From: a bacterium | GTDB taxonomy: Bacteria; Krumholzibacteriota; Krumholzibacteriia; LZORAL124-64-63 | Direction of reading: 5' to 3' | DNA length: 64,000 nt | Assembly: GCA_016719645.1 (NCBI GenBank) | Contig: JADJYS010000002.1 | Location: 496,001 to 560,000 of the forward strand | Part shown: piece after piece, positions 16,434 through 25,182 of the stretch | How positions within the stretch are numbered: the first letter of the stretch is position 1 | Layout: each line of letters begins with the position of its first letter | Notes under the pieces: model-generated | Database searches by the model: none | Told to the model about the DNA's origin: nothing | The model's input: the letters and a program-made list of their open reading frames with translations, nothing else | Program-made: the position numbers and the translations under genes

Positions 16434-17358
16434 ATGATGAACGTCGGCACGGCAACCGCGGGGCCCCGCCCCCTCACCAACGCGAACGACGACCCCGCGC
16501 GCCGGGAGGCCCGGCTGCGCGAGGCGGCGAAGCAGTTCGAGGGGCTGTTCGTGCAGACGCTGCTGAAGTCCATGCGCGGCACGGTGCCGATGAGCGACCT
16601 GATCGACAATTCCGGCGAGATCGAGACCTACCAGCAGCTGCTGGACGAGGAGATGGCGCAGAACATCGGCGGCCAGGGCGGACTGGGCATCGCCGACCTG
16701 ATCACCGAGCGCTACCTGGCCGCGGCCCGCGGCGAGGCCCCGACGGAGCGGAAGCCGCCCCCGCACCCCACCCCCGGCCCGGCCCGGCCCGGCCCGCCCG
16801 CGCGTCCTGGCCACGGCGACGGCCCGCCAGGCCCTGCAGGCCTACGGTGCCGCGGCGCCCCAGACCTCCCCGGCGCTCGCCGACAGCGCGGACAGCCTGC
16901 AGACGCGCGCCGCGGCGCTGGGCAAGGCCGTGGCCGACACCGTCCGCGTCCACGGCCGGGCCATCGAGGCGGCGGCGCGCGAGACCGGGCTCGAGCCCGA
17001 ACTGGTCCTGGCCGTGATCCTGCAGGAATCCGGCGGCAATGCCCGCGCCGTGTCGCCCCGCGGCGCCCGCGGCCTCATGCAGCTGATGCCGGCGACGGCC
17101 CGCGAGCTGGGCGTGCGCGACCCGCACGACCCGCAGGACGGGATCCGCGGCGGCGCCCGCTACCTGGCCCAGATGCGCGAGCGCTACGACGGCGACCTCA
17201 CCCTGGCCCTGGCGGCCTACAACGCCGGCCCGGGGAACGTCGACCGCGCCGGGGGCAACGTGCCGCCGTTCCGCGAGACCCAGCAGTACGTCGCGCGCAT
17301 CACGGACATGCTCCACCGCCTGACCGGCGCCGCCGCGGCGCCCCGGGAGGACTCATGA
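16434..17358 (+). CDS. flgJ: FlgJ-type rod chaperone fused to a lytic transglycosylase (frameshift near 16780)
   Basis: The N-terminal 100 residues are the FlgJ rod-scaffold domain (LREAAKQFEGLFVQTLLKSM and DEEMAQNIGGQGGLGIADLI). After a Pro-rich linker encoded by GGCCC repeats (16770-16800) the frame moves by +1, and a transglycosylase SLT domain follows: VLAVILQESGGNARAVSPRG with catalytic Glu, GLMQLMPATA, and LALAAYNAGPGNV. The SLT part ends at 17358, overlapping the flgN start as ATGA. Two readings exist: one fused protein of about 305 residues with an indel in the repeat, or two genes. The continuous open SLT frame back through the linker favours a fusion. It would clear peptidoglycan for the rod. 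Confidence 0.78.
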
Positions 17359-17885
17359 ACGATCGCGAAGCCGCGCCCCGCCCGACGCCCGAGGAGTGCG
17401 AGCGGCTGACCGGCCTGCTCGCCGGCGAGGACCGCGAGAACCGCCGCCTGCTGCGCCTGGCCGTCCGGCAGAACCGTTACATGCGCCGCCAGGACGTGCC
17501 CCGGCTGGAGTTCAACGCGCGGGAATGGGGCCGCTACCTGCCGGCGGCCCGCGAGGCCCGCACGCGGCGGGAACGGTTCCTGCTTGAGATCGGCGGCAGG
17601 CTGGGCATCCCGCGCGACGAGCTGCGCATGACCCGCCTGTCCCGCCGCGCCGAGGGCCGGGCCGGGGAGGAACTGCGGCGGGTCCTGGGGGCCTGGGAGC
17701 GGACCGCGACCGAGCTGGTGCGGCAGAACTCGCTCAACGGGGTGCTGGCGCGATTCTGCCTGGACCTGGTCGCCGGGGAGTCGGCCGTGTTCCGGCGCGG
17801 CGTGGCCGGCCAGGATCCCTGCTACGACGATCGCGGCCACCGGCCGGCCGGCGGCATGGCCAACGTCCTGGAACGCCAGGCCTGA
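17355..17885 (+). CDS. flgN: flagellar export chaperone FlgN
   Basis: 176 residues, helical and Arg/Glu-rich. ECERLTGLLAGEDRENRRLL at the N-terminus and TELVRQNSLNGVLARFCLDL near the C-terminus resemble the FlgN pattern, and it sits directly before its export clients flgK and flgL. Start ATG 17355 overlaps the upstream stop. Family assignment rests partly on position. Confidence 0.75.
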   Translation: MNDREAAPRPTPEECERLTGLLAGEDRENRRLLRLAVRQNRYMRRQDVPRLEFNAREWGRYLPAAREARTRRERFLLEIGGRLGIPRDELRMTRLSRRAEGRAGEELRRVLGAWERTATELVRQNSLNGVLARFCLDLVAGESAVFRRGVAGQDPCYDDRGHRPAGGMANVLERQA

Positions 17886-17894
17886 GGGAGGGAC

Positions 17895-19268
17895 ATGAGC
17901 CTCAACAGCATCATGCGGATCGGGCTGAGCGGCATGTTCGCGGCCGGGACGTCCCTGCAGACCACCGGCCACAACATCGCCAACGCGAGCACCGTCGGCT
18001 ACAGCCGCCAGCGGACCCTCACCGGGACCCAGCGCGGCCAGTCGCTGACCTACGGCGTGCTGGGCACCGGCACGATGGTGCTCGACGTGCGGCGCATGAC
18101 CGACGAGTTCCTGACCGGGCGCCTGCGGGCCCAGGACGCGCGCCTGTCCCAGTTCGACACCGTGGACATGGCGCTCGGCGACGTCGAGGCGATCTTCGGT
18201 TCGGTCGAGAACAACCACCTCGGGACCGCCATGAGCGAGTTCTTCAACGCCTGGAGCAGCCTCGCCACGCCGCCCGTCTCCCTGACGCTGCAGGAGCACG
18301 TCGCCGACACCGCCGACCGGCTGGCGTCCGACTTCCGCGACATGAGCGCCTCGCTCGACGAGCTGTCCAACGACCTCGACGCGCGCCTGGAGAACGGGGT
18401 CGGGCGCCTCAACGCGCTGCTGACCAACGTCGCGGAGCTGAACCGCCTGATCGTCATGACCGAGTCGACGGCGACCTCGGCCAACGACCTGCGCGACCAG
18501 CGCAGCCTGGTGCTGGACGAGATCGCCCAGCTGACCCAGTCCGAGGCGATCGAGCGCGACGACGGCACGGTCGACGTCCTGATCGGGGGGCGCACCGTGG
18601 TCACGCGCGAGCACGTGCAGGCGCTGACCATCTCGCGGGAAGACGGCGACGGGAGCGGCGCCGGCCGGGCGCGGGTGACGACCGTCGCCGGCGGCTACGA
18701 CGTGGAGGTGGGCGAGGGGTCGCTGCAGGGCCTGCTCGAGGCGCGCGACGAGCAGGTGCTGCACGCCCGGACCCGCCTCGACGCGGTGGCCGCCGCGCTG
18801 ATCGAGCGGGTCAACGCCCTGCACGCGCAGGGCCAGACCCCCGGCGGCAGCGGCGTGCTGTTCTTCACGGGCGATTCGGCCGCGAACATCGCGCTGAACC
18901 CGGCCCTGATGACGGACCCGACCCGCGTGGCGGCCTCCCGCTCCGGGCTGGAAGGCGACACGGACCTCGCGCGGGAGATCGCCGCGCTCGGCCAGTCCGG
19001 CACCTCGGTGGTCAACGGCCAGAGCCTGACCGAGATGTTCAACTCCCTGGTCCTGGACCTCGCCTCCCGCAGCGCGGCCAGCGGCGACCGGCTCTCCGCC
19101 CAGACCCAGATCGTGGAGTCCCTGGGCACGCGCCTGGATTCGATCCGCGGCGTCAGCCTGGACGAGGAAGCGGCCAACCTGGCGCTCTTCCAGAACGCGT
19201 ACGAGGCGAACGCCAAGGTCATCGCCATGGTCCAGGACATGTTCGACACCATCCTGACGATGGTCTGA
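17895..19268 (+). CDS. flgK: hook-filament junction protein FlgK (HAP1)
   Basis: 457 residues. N-terminal RIGLSGMFAAGTSLQTTGHN and NIANASTVGYSRQR, and C-terminal SLDEEAANLALFQNAYEANA then KVIAMVQDMFDTILTMV, are diagnostic. Internal ANDLRDQRSLVLDEIAQLTQ is the FlgK central motif. It joins hook and filament. It is shorter than the roughly 550-residue enterobacterial form. Confidence 0.97.
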   Translation: MSLNSIMRIGLSGMFAAGTSLQTTGHNIANASTVGYSRQRTLTGTQRGQSLTYGVLGTGTMVLDVRRMTDEFLTGRLRAQDARLSQFDTVDMALGDVEAIFGSVENNHLGTAMSEFFNAWSSLATPPVSLTLQEHVADTADRLASDFRDMSASLDELSNDLDARLENGVGRLNALLTNVAELNRLIVMTESTATSANDLRDQRSLVLDEIAQLTQSEAIERDDGTVDVLIGGRTVVTREHVQALTISREDGDGSGAGRARVTTVAGGYDVEVGEGSLQGLLEARDEQVLHARTRLDAVAAALIERVNALHAQGQTPGGSGVLFFTGDSAANIALNPALMTDPTRVAASRSGLEGDTDLAREIAALGQSGTSVVNGQSLTEMFNSLVLDLASRSAASGDRLSAQTQIVESLGTRLDSIRGVSLDEEAANLALFQNAYEANAKVIAMVQDMFDTILTMV

Positions 19269-19282
19269 CCGGAAGGACGCGC

Positions 19283-20833
19283 ATGATCTCCCGAGTGACC
19301 AACAGCCACATCGCGAGCCTGATCTACAGGCACACCAACGCCAACCTGCTGAGCATGACGCGCCTGCAGGAGCAGGTGTCCAGCAGCTGGCGCGTCAACG
19401 ACTACGCCGACGACCCGCAGGGCGTCGGCCTGATCCAGCGCTACGATTCGCTCCTGAAGGAGAACGGGCAGTACGCGCGCAACATCGAGCGCGCCCGCAC
19501 CATGGTGCAGCAGACCGACACCGCGCTGCTGGACCTGGTCGACCTGCTGCGCGACGCGCGCGAGCTCGCCCAGCGCGAGGTCAGCGGCGCCGCCTCCCCG
19601 GAGACCAACCGGATCGGGGCCACGGCCATCGCGGCCATCGTGCAGCAGGTGCTCGGGGTCGTGAACCAGTCCGTCGAGGGCAACTCCCTGTTCGGCGGCT
19701 TCCGCACCGACATCGCCTCGTTCGTGCGCGTCGGCTCCCAGGTCGTCTACCAGGGCGACCTCGGCGTCATGGGCGTGCAGATCGGGCCGCACACCAACAT
19801 GCCGGTCAACATCCCGGGCAGCGAGCTGGTCGGCACCACGGCCGCGACGCTGCCGGGCATCGGGGACCTGGCGCCGGCGATCACCGCCGCCACCTCGCTG
19901 AACGACCTGGCCTACGGCGAGGGCTGGGACCCCGGCCTCGTCCAGTGGACCGGCGCCGACGGGGTGCAGAAGCAGCTGGACCTGTCCGGGGCGGGCACCG
20001 TCGGCGACGTGCTGGCGCTGCTGAACGCGGCCGGCCTCGCCGCCTCCGTGGCGCCCGACGGCACCGGGCTGCAGGTCAGCGATCCCGCGGGGGGGCCGCT
20101 GACCTTCGGCGATCCCGCCGGCGGCGGCACGGCGCTGTCCCTGGGGCTGGTCGGCAGCTCGGCGGACGGCACCATCACCGGCACCGACGTGCGGGTCTCG
20201 CCGCAGTGGTCGGTCGCCCTGAGCAGCGTGCCCTCGCTCTCCGCGTCGCTGCCGCTGGGTTCCCTGCAGGTGCAGGTGGACGGGCTGACCGCGACGGTCG
20301 ACCTGTCGGGCGCCGTGACGCTGGGCGACGTGCGCACCCTCTTCGAGGCGGCGGTGACGGCCGCCGGCCTGCCGCCGCTGACGATGGAGCTCGAGGGCGC
20401 CGCCCTGAACATCAGCTCGGCCTCGGGCACGGCCTTCACGATCAACGCGATGCCGGGCGACGACACCGCCGCGGCCCTGGGCGTGCTCGGGGAGGGCCAC
20501 CCGCACCGCCTGTTCGGCGTCCTGGACGAATTGCAGGCGGCCATGCAGGCGAGCGACCTGGACGGCATGCGCCGGGGCCTGGGCGAGCTGGAGGCGCTGG
20601 AGGAGCACCTGCTGCGCCTCGAGACGTCCCTGGGCGGGCGCGAGACCATGCTCGACTGGATGGAGGGCCTCAACGCCGAGCACGACATCGCACTGAGCCA
20701 CAATCTGTCCGAGATCCGCGACGCGGACCTGATCCAGCTGACCTCGGACCTCAAGATGGCCGAGACGACCTACCAGGCGAGCCTGATGGTCTCGAGCCAA
20801 CTGATGCAGATGAGCCTCTTCGATTTCCTGTAG
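19283..20833 (+). CDS. flgL: hook-filament junction protein FlgL (HAP3) with inserted repeats
   Basis: 516 residues, much longer than the usual 300 or so. The ends are canonical: RVTNSHIASLIYRHTNANLL at the N-terminus and LTSDLKMAETTYQASLMVSS at the C-terminus, both coiled-coil D0/D1 parts. Between about 170 and 390 lie two related modules of the flagellin-IN type (LDLSGAGTVGDVLALLNAAG and VDLSGAVTLGDVRTLFEAAV), which normally decorate FliD or flagellins. The insertion would form surface-exposed domains at the junction. Confidence 0.93.
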   Translation: MISRVTNSHIASLIYRHTNANLLSMTRLQEQVSSSWRVNDYADDPQGVGLIQRYDSLLKENGQYARNIERARTMVQQTDTALLDLVDLLRDARELAQREVSGAASPETNRIGATAIAAIVQQVLGVVNQSVEGNSLFGGFRTDIASFVRVGSQVVYQGDLGVMGVQIGPHTNMPVNIPGSELVGTTAATLPGIGDLAPAITAATSLNDLAYGEGWDPGLVQWTGADGVQKQLDLSGAGTVGDVLALLNAAGLAASVAPDGTGLQVSDPAGGPLTFGDPAGGGTALSLGLVGSSADGTITGTDVRVSPQWSVALSSVPSLSASLPLGSLQVQVDGLTATVDLSGAVTLGDVRTLFEAAVTAAGLPPLTMELEGAALNISSASGTAFTINAMPGDDTAAALGVLGEGHPHRLFGVLDELQAAMQASDLDGMRRGLGELEALEEHLLRLETSLGGRETMLDWMEGLNAEHDIALSHNLSEIRDADLIQLTSDLKMAETTYQASLMVSSQLMQMSLFDFL

Positions 20834-20858
20834 ACGGACGCGCGACGAAGGAGTGACC

Positions 20859-21401
20859 ATGAAGGTGCAGAATGAAGCCCCGGCGACCCTGACCTTCCGC
20901 GACGGACTGGTGGGGCTGCCCGACCTGAAGCGCTGGATTCTGGTTGACATGGATCCCCCGCTGCCGATGAAATGGCTCCAGTCCCTGGACCGGGTGGCCT
21001 TCCGGGTGCCGGTGGCCGACCCGGGCTTCTTCCACGACGACTTCGGGTTCGAGGTGCCGGCGCCGACGCTGGAGCGGCTCGGGGTGGAGGATCCGCAGGA
21101 CCTCGTCGTGATGGTCATCGCGACGGTGGGGGAGGGCGGCAGCACGGTGACCGGGAACCTGTCGGCGCCGCTGCTGGTCAACTCGAAGAACCGCAACGGG
21201 TTGCAGATGGTGCTGGTCGACGAGCGCTACCGCTTGCGGCACCCCATCGACCAGGTCCGCTTCGGCTGCGCCTGCCGCAACGCCAGGCCGGCCGACGCGG
21301 GCGCCGTGCCGGCGACGATGGTGGACAAGGGCCGCAACGGCGGGTATGCTGCCGACGGCCAGCACGCCGGCGTGGTCGAGGATCTGGTCGGGACGCCCTA
21401 G
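20859..21401 (+). CDS. fliW: flagellar assembly factor FliW
   Basis: 180 residues. TFRDGLVGLPDLKRWILVDM, the FGFEVPAPTLERLGVEDP segment and the LSAPLLVNSKNRNGLQMVL motif are family hallmarks. FliW binds CsrA and flagellin, coupling filament secretion to translation of flagellin mRNA. Start ATG 20859 is favoured over GTG 20853 because the GTG lies inside the ribosome site (AAGGAGTG). The last 30 residues are unconserved. Followed by csrA, the usual pairing. Confidence 0.95.
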   Translation: MKVQNEAPATLTFRDGLVGLPDLKRWILVDMDPPLPMKWLQSLDRVAFRVPVADPGFFHDDFGFEVPAPTLERLGVEDPQDLVVMVIATVGEGGSTVTGNLSAPLLVNSKNRNGLQMVLVDERYRLRHPIDQVRFGCACRNARPADAGAVPATMVDKGRNGGYAADGQHAGVVEDLVGTP

Positions 21402-21493
21402 GACGGTGAGCTGCAGCCGGATCCGCCGGCCGGCGGCACGGACGGGGCCATCGTACGAGCGGGACCAAGGTTCGAGCGGGACATGGAGGTCAC

Positions 21494-21739
21494 GTGCTCA
21501 TCCTCAGTCGCAAACGCAACGAGAAGATCATGATCGGGGACGACATCTCGATCATGATCGTCGACATACGCGGCGATCAGGTCCAGGTGGGCATCGACGC
21601 CCCCCGCAGCATCCCCGTGCACCGCCATGAGATCTACGAGGAGATCAAGAACATCACGCTGAAGGCGGCCGAATCGCCGCCGCCCGACCCGGGCGCCTTT
21701 CCCGGCAGCGACGGGACGAACGGACCGAAGAAGACCTAG
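21494..21739 (+). CDS. csrA: carbon storage regulator CsrA
   Basis: 81 residues beginning MLILSRKRNEKIMIGDDISI with the RNA-contact VQVGIDAPRSIPVHRHEIYE stretch. A Pro/Gly-rich tail (about 60-81) extends past the classical 61-residue core. CsrA blocks ribosome access at GGA motifs and is antagonised by FliW. GTG start at 21494. It is 92 bases downstream of fliW and convergent with fliT. The likely target in this system is the fliC leader, whose ribosome site contains AGGAGGA. Confidence 0.95.
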   Translation: MLILSRKRNEKIMIGDDISIMIVDIRGDQVQVGIDAPRSIPVHRHEIYEEIKNITLKAAESPPPDPGAFPGSDGTNGPKKT

Positions 21740-21784
21740 ATGGTGGTGGCGGGGTAGGGGGGGATGGCCGCGACGGCGCGGTCT

Positions 21785-22111
21785 TCAGGCTTGCCGATCC
21801 AGACAACGGGGTGCCGACTCGGCATCCCGTTTGCGTGTCGGCGCCAGGCGGGCCAGTTCCTGGCCGGTGGCCTGCAGCCCCGCGGCCAACCGCGCTTCCA
21901 GAGCCAGGTCGAGGTCGCGGATCACGGCCAGGGCGGGCTGGAGTTCCGGCGGCGGCAGTTGGCCACGGGCCGGATCGTAGCGTGCCATGAGTTCCTGCAG
22001 CAGACGCCCGCGCTCTTCCAGCAGACCCGCGCAATCCTTCAGGTCGCCGGCCTCCAGGCAGGCCCGCAGGGCGTGGGACAACTCCAGTAATTTGAGAATA
22101 TTCTCTTCCAT
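21785..22111 (-). CDS. FliT-like flagellar chaperone
   Basis: 108 residues from ATG 22111 (EENILKLLELSHALRACLEA), entirely helical, with LLEERGRLLQELMARYD reminiscent of FliT helices. It starts one base after the fliS stop and closes the fliC-fliD-fliS unit, exactly where fliT sits in other bacteria. Sequence identity to FliT is too low to be decisive. FliT binds FliD and, in enterics, FlhDC. Confidence 0.6.
   Translation of the reverse strand: MEENILKLLELSHALRACLEAGDLKDCAGLLEERGRLLQELMARYDPARGQLPPPELQPALAVIRDLDLALEARLAAGLQATGQELARLAPTRKRDAESAPRCLDRQA
21805..21831. terminator. hairpin at the csrA-fliT convergence
   Basis: An 11-base stem (AACGGGGTGCC with GGCATCCCGTT, one G-T pair) with a five-base loop; followed on the plus strand by TTGCG. 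It lies inside the 3' end of fliT and about 65 bases after csrA, so it may serve as the plus-strand terminator. The T-run is short. Confidence 0.4.
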
Positions 22112-22112
22112 C

Positions 22113-22610
22113 TCACACTGCCAAGCAGAGTTCCGAGTGCTGAGCCGCGGTCGAGTCGGAAGCCCGGCTCTCCGCCGGTCTCGCAACAACCGTGCCCGGT
22201 CCCGAGTGGGCGCGGGTCATCGGGCGTCGGGCCTGTTCGGCCGTTCCAGGGGGGACCGCCCGCCAGGCCGCCAGCAGGGGCAACAGCACCCGGCGGACGT
22301 CGGCGATGTGGCGGACGTCGGCGTCGATCCGCAGGTCGGTCAGCTCCCGCAGGACGAAACCGTAGAGGGAATCCAGGTTCGCGGCCACCTGGCCGCCCGT
22401 CTCGTGGTCGAGGCAGCACTGCAGTTCCAGGACGATCTTCTGCGCGCGGCCCACGTGGCGGCCCATGGCGGGCAGGTCCCCCTCGCCGGCGGCCGTCCGG
22501 GCGCTCTCGAGGAAGCGCAGGGCGCCTTCGTAGAGCATCACGATCAGCCGCTCGGGGCTCTGGCTCGTGATCGTCGTCTGCTGGTATTCGCGGATTCCCT
22601 GATGGACCAT
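22113..22610 (-). CDS. fliS: flagellin chaperone FliS
   Basis: 165 residues from ATG 22610. REYQQTTITSQSPERLIVML, YEGALRFLESARTA and the helix with GRAQKIVLELQCCLDHETGG match FliS, which keeps flagellin unfolded and delivers it to FlhA. The C-terminus carries about 40 extra residues (RRPMTRAHSGPGTVVARPAE and on) that look disordered compared with the 125-135-residue family norm. It follows fliD by 14 bases. Confidence 0.92.
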   Translation of the reverse strand: MVHQGIREYQQTTITSQSPERLIVMLYEGALRFLESARTAAGEGDLPAMGRHVGRAQKIVLELQCCLDHETGGQVAANLDSLYGFVLRELTDLRIDADVRHIADVRRVLLPLLAAWRAVPPGTAEQARRPMTRAHSGPGTVVARPAESRASDSTAAQHSELCLAV

Positions 22611-22624
22611 GGACCGGGCCTTTC

Positions 22625-23953
22625 TCAGTTGCTGCTGCTGGTCGAGATCGCCGACAGGTAGCCGCTCTGGGCCTGCAGCGTCGACAGCAGCGTCTCCATC
22701 GCGGTGAAGCGGGCGTTGAGCGTCTTCTCGTAGCTGTCGAGGCTCAGCTCGTAACGGGCGATGGTGCTGTCGATCGACTTCATGCGGTCGTCGATGGCCG
22801 CGCTGCGCAGCTTGAAGACGCCGTCGACCGAGTCCAGCATCGTGTCGAGGGAGTCCCCGAGCTTCGCCACCGTGCCGTCGTGGCCGGTGCGGCTGATGAA
22901 GAGGTCGCGCACGGCGGCGTAGTCGCCCGCCAGCTCCCGCTGGAAGGCCGACGTGTCGAAGGACAGGTCGCCGCCCTCGGTCTGCCGGATCCCCACCTGG
23001 TAGAGCATCGTGATCGGGCCCTCGCTCAGGCGCGAGGTGATGTCGGTGCGGATCTTGGCCACGAGCGAGCGCATGGTGCTGTCCCCGCGCAGGACGCCCT
23101 CCTCGCCGCCCTGCTCGGCGATGTAGCCGAACAGGTCGTTGTAGGCGTCCACGAAGGCCTGGACCTTGGCCTCGATGGCCTCGCCGTCGGTGGCGATGTC
23201 CAGGTGGACCGTGGTGCCGGCGTCCATGCCGGCCAGGTTCAGGGTCACGCCCTGGATCGCGTTGCTCACGGTGTTGGACTGGGAGGCGACGGGCAGGTTG
23301 TCGATGGTGAAGGCGGCGTTCTGCGCCGCCTGCACGTTGCCGAAGACCGGCGCGGTGCCGCCGGTCAGGCCGCTGGCGTCGACGGTGAAGGCCGCCGCGG
23401 TGCCGGTCTCCTCCGCGGTGAGCGAGAGGTAGTAGCCGCCGGTCTCGGAGCCGTCGAACAGGACGGTGGCCGACACGCCGGCGCCGGATTCGTTGATGGC
23501 CGAGGCCAGGTCCGCCAGGCCGCTGAAGCCGGCGGCGATCTGCAGGTCGGTGGTCTGGCCGCCGACGGTGATGGAGAAGGTCCCGGTCCCGACGCTGCTG
23601 CTCGCGGCGTCGAAGCCCTGGGAACGCTCCTTCTGCGCCTGGGCGCGGGCGGTGACGACGATGTCGTAGCCGCCGGGGGAGGCCAGGGCGCCCGCGCTGG
23701 CGGTCAGCAGCGCCTCGTGGCTGGAGGTGGCGGACAGCGAGGCGAACTCGTCGTTGCTGTCCAGGGAGGCGGCCGCCTCCATCAGGCCGCGCACGCGCGA
23801 CTCCACGCCCTGCAGGGCGATCTTGGTCGCGCTGAACGTGGTCTTCTGGGATTCCAGGCGGTCGATCGGCTGGCGGCGGATCGCGAGCAGCTGCGTGACG
23901 ATCTTGCCGGTGTCCAGACCCGAGGCGAGTCCGCCGAAGGAGATGGTGCTCAT
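22625..23953 (-). CDS. fliD: filament cap protein FliD (HAP2)
   Basis: 442 residues. N-terminal FGGLASGLDTGKIVTQLLAI plus RRQPIDRLESQ is the FliD start; the C-terminal part (about 250-440) contains FVDAYNDLFGYIAEQ, GDSTMRSLVAKIRTDI and a final coiled coil ending AQSGYLSAISTSSSN. A flagellin-IN module lies centrally. FliD caps the growing filament. It is separated from fliC by a strong hairpin. Confidence 0.97.
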   Translation of the reverse strand: MSTISFGGLASGLDTGKIVTQLLAIRRQPIDRLESQKTTFSATKIALQGVESRVRGLMEAAASLDSNDEFASLSATSSHEALLTASAGALASPGGYDIVVTARAQAQKERSQGFDAASSSVGTGTFSITVGGQTTDLQIAAGFSGLADLASAINESGAGVSATVLFDGSETGGYYLSLTAEETGTAAAFTVDASGLTGGTAPVFGNVQAAQNAAFTIDNLPVASQSNTVSNAIQGVTLNLAGMDAGTTVHLDIATDGEAIEAKVQAFVDAYNDLFGYIAEQGGEEGVLRGDSTMRSLVAKIRTDITSRLSEGPITMLYQVGIRQTEGGDLSFDTSAFQRELAGDYAAVRDLFISRTGHDGTVAKLGDSLDTMLDSVDGVFKLRSAAIDDRMKSIDSTIARYELSLDSYEKTLNARFTAMETLLSTLQAQSGYLSAISTSSSN

Positions 23954-23975
23954 GTCGCCCTCCCTGGTGCGTCAC

Positions 23976-24003
23976 CGCCGGCGGGGCCGAAGCCCCGCCG
24001 GCG
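23976..24003 (-). terminator. stem-loop between fliC and fliD
   Basis: Perfect 12-base GC stem (CGCCGGCGGGGC with GCCCCGCCGGCG) and a CGAA loop (TTCG in the RNA sense), with no T-run. It probably protects the fliC mRNA 3' end or attenuates read-through, so that flagellin greatly exceeds cap protein. Confidence 0.6.
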
Positions 24004-24019
24004 ATCCCCTGCCGCAGGA

Positions 24020-24853
24020 TTAGCCCTGCAGCAGCATCAACGCCGTCTGGGGCGTCATGTTGGCCTGCGAGAGGACGGCCACGCCGGCCTGCTGCAGGAT
24101 CTGCGCGGAGGTCATGGCCGAGGTCTCCGCCGCGATGTCGACGTCACGGATGCGGGAGTTCGCAGCCGAGAGGTTCTCGATCGCGTTGCCGATGCTGCGG
24201 ATCGTCGACTCGAGCCGGTTCTGGGAAGCGCCCAGGTCGGCGCGGGCCGAGCTGACCGTGCTGATCGCGGCCTCGACCGTGGCGATGGAGGCCAGCGCCG
24301 TGGTGTTGTCGGCGCCGGTCAGCACGCTCGCGTTGATGCCCAGGCCGGTCGCGTCGCGGTCGCCCGTGAGGGTGATCCCGATGCGGTCGTTGGCACCGTT
24401 GCCCAGGCCGACCTGGATGTCCAGCGTGCCGGTGACCGAGGCGTTCAGCAGGTAGGTGCCGTTGAACTGGGTCGTGTCGGAGATGCGGGTGATCTCGTTG
24501 GACAGGGCCTGGAACTCCGTGTTCAGGTAGCCGCGCTCGCTGGCGCCCAGGGTCTCGTTGGCGGCCTGCTGGGCGAGCTCGCGCATGCGGATCAGGATCC
24601 CGTTGACCTCGTCCAGGGCGCCTTCCGCGGTCTGGATCACCGAGATGCCGTCGGCGGCGTTGCGCGAGGACTGCTCCAGGGCGCGGATGTCCGACTTCAG
24701 GTTCTCGCTGATGGCCAGGCCGGCCGCGTCGTCGCCGGCGCGGTTGACGCGCAGACCCGAGCTGAGGCGCTCGAGCGACTTGCTCAGCTTCATCTCGGTG
24801 TTGTACAGGTTGCGCTGGGCGTTGATGGCGGCGGTGTTGGTGTTGATGCGCAT
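24020..24853 (-). CDS. fliC: flagellin
   Basis: 277 residues, near the minimum for a flagellin. N-terminal MRINTNTAAINAQRNLYNTE and VNRAGDDAAGLAISENLKSD, C-terminal SRIRDVDIAAETSAMTSAQI then ANMTPQTALMLLQG, are canonical D0/D1 sequences. Only about 90 residues lie between, so D2/D3 outer domains are essentially absent and the filament is expected to be thin and smooth. AAGGAGGAATCGAACC precedes the ATG; the GGA motifs there are candidate CsrA sites. Only one flagellin gene is present in the window. Confidence 0.97.
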   Translation of the reverse strand: MRINTNTAAINAQRNLYNTEMKLSKSLERLSSGLRVNRAGDDAAGLAISENLKSDIRALEQSSRNAADGISVIQTAEGALDEVNGILIRMRELAQQAANETLGASERGYLNTEFQALSNEITRISDTTQFNGTYLLNASVTGTLDIQVGLGNGANDRIGITLTGDRDATGLGINASVLTGADNTTALASIATVEAAISTVSSARADLGASQNRLESTIRSIGNAIENLSAANSRIRDVDIAAETSAMTSAQILQQAGVAVLSQANMTPQTALMLLQG

Positions 24854-24996
24854 GGTTCGATTCCTCCTTGAGAAACAGTTGGTTCAGACGTCCTTGCCTG
24901 ATCGTGCCCCGTCATGGGGCCGGGATTGTCGCCGCCTGTGTGGCTCCTCCGGCACCCGGACGGCTGGCTGGGACCTTGGTGACGAACTCGTCAGGT

Positions 24997-25024
24997 TTAT
25001 CGACCTGCCCGGCCAAGAACTTGA
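24997..25024 (-). promoter_or_regulatory. sigma-28-like promoter of fliC
   Basis: On the minus strand TCAAGTTC, 12 bases, GTCGATAA, against the FliA consensus TAAAGTTT-N11-GCCGATAA. Thirteen of sixteen box bases agree, but the spacer is one base longer than usual. Confidence 0.6.
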
Positions 25025-25106
25025 GCCTCATTTTTCGCTTGTGATCAAATAGTCGGCTCCTGGACGGACGGCGCTCTCCATCGATAGTTCGATTATTACT
25101 AAATGT

Positions 25107-25133
25107 TAAAGAATGTATTGATGGGGCCGAAGA
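25107..25133 (+). promoter_or_regulatory. sigma-28-like promoter of flgM
   Basis: TAAAGAAT, 11 bases, GCCGAAGA: the conserved TAAAG and GCCGA cores with consensus spacing, 116 bases before the flgM start. This would let FliA drive its own anti-sigma factor, as in enterics. Confidence 0.65.
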
Positions 25134-25182
25134 TGGCGGCAGATGGACGCCGAGCGCGGCGCGGAAATGGGAGCGCGCCAAC

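Noticed and set aside
16770..16800. GGCCC tandem repeats as a regulatory microsatellite or phase-variable tract in flgJ
   Set aside because: Only a few imperfect units encoding a Pro/Arg linker; more likely a sequencing trouble spot than a contingency locus.
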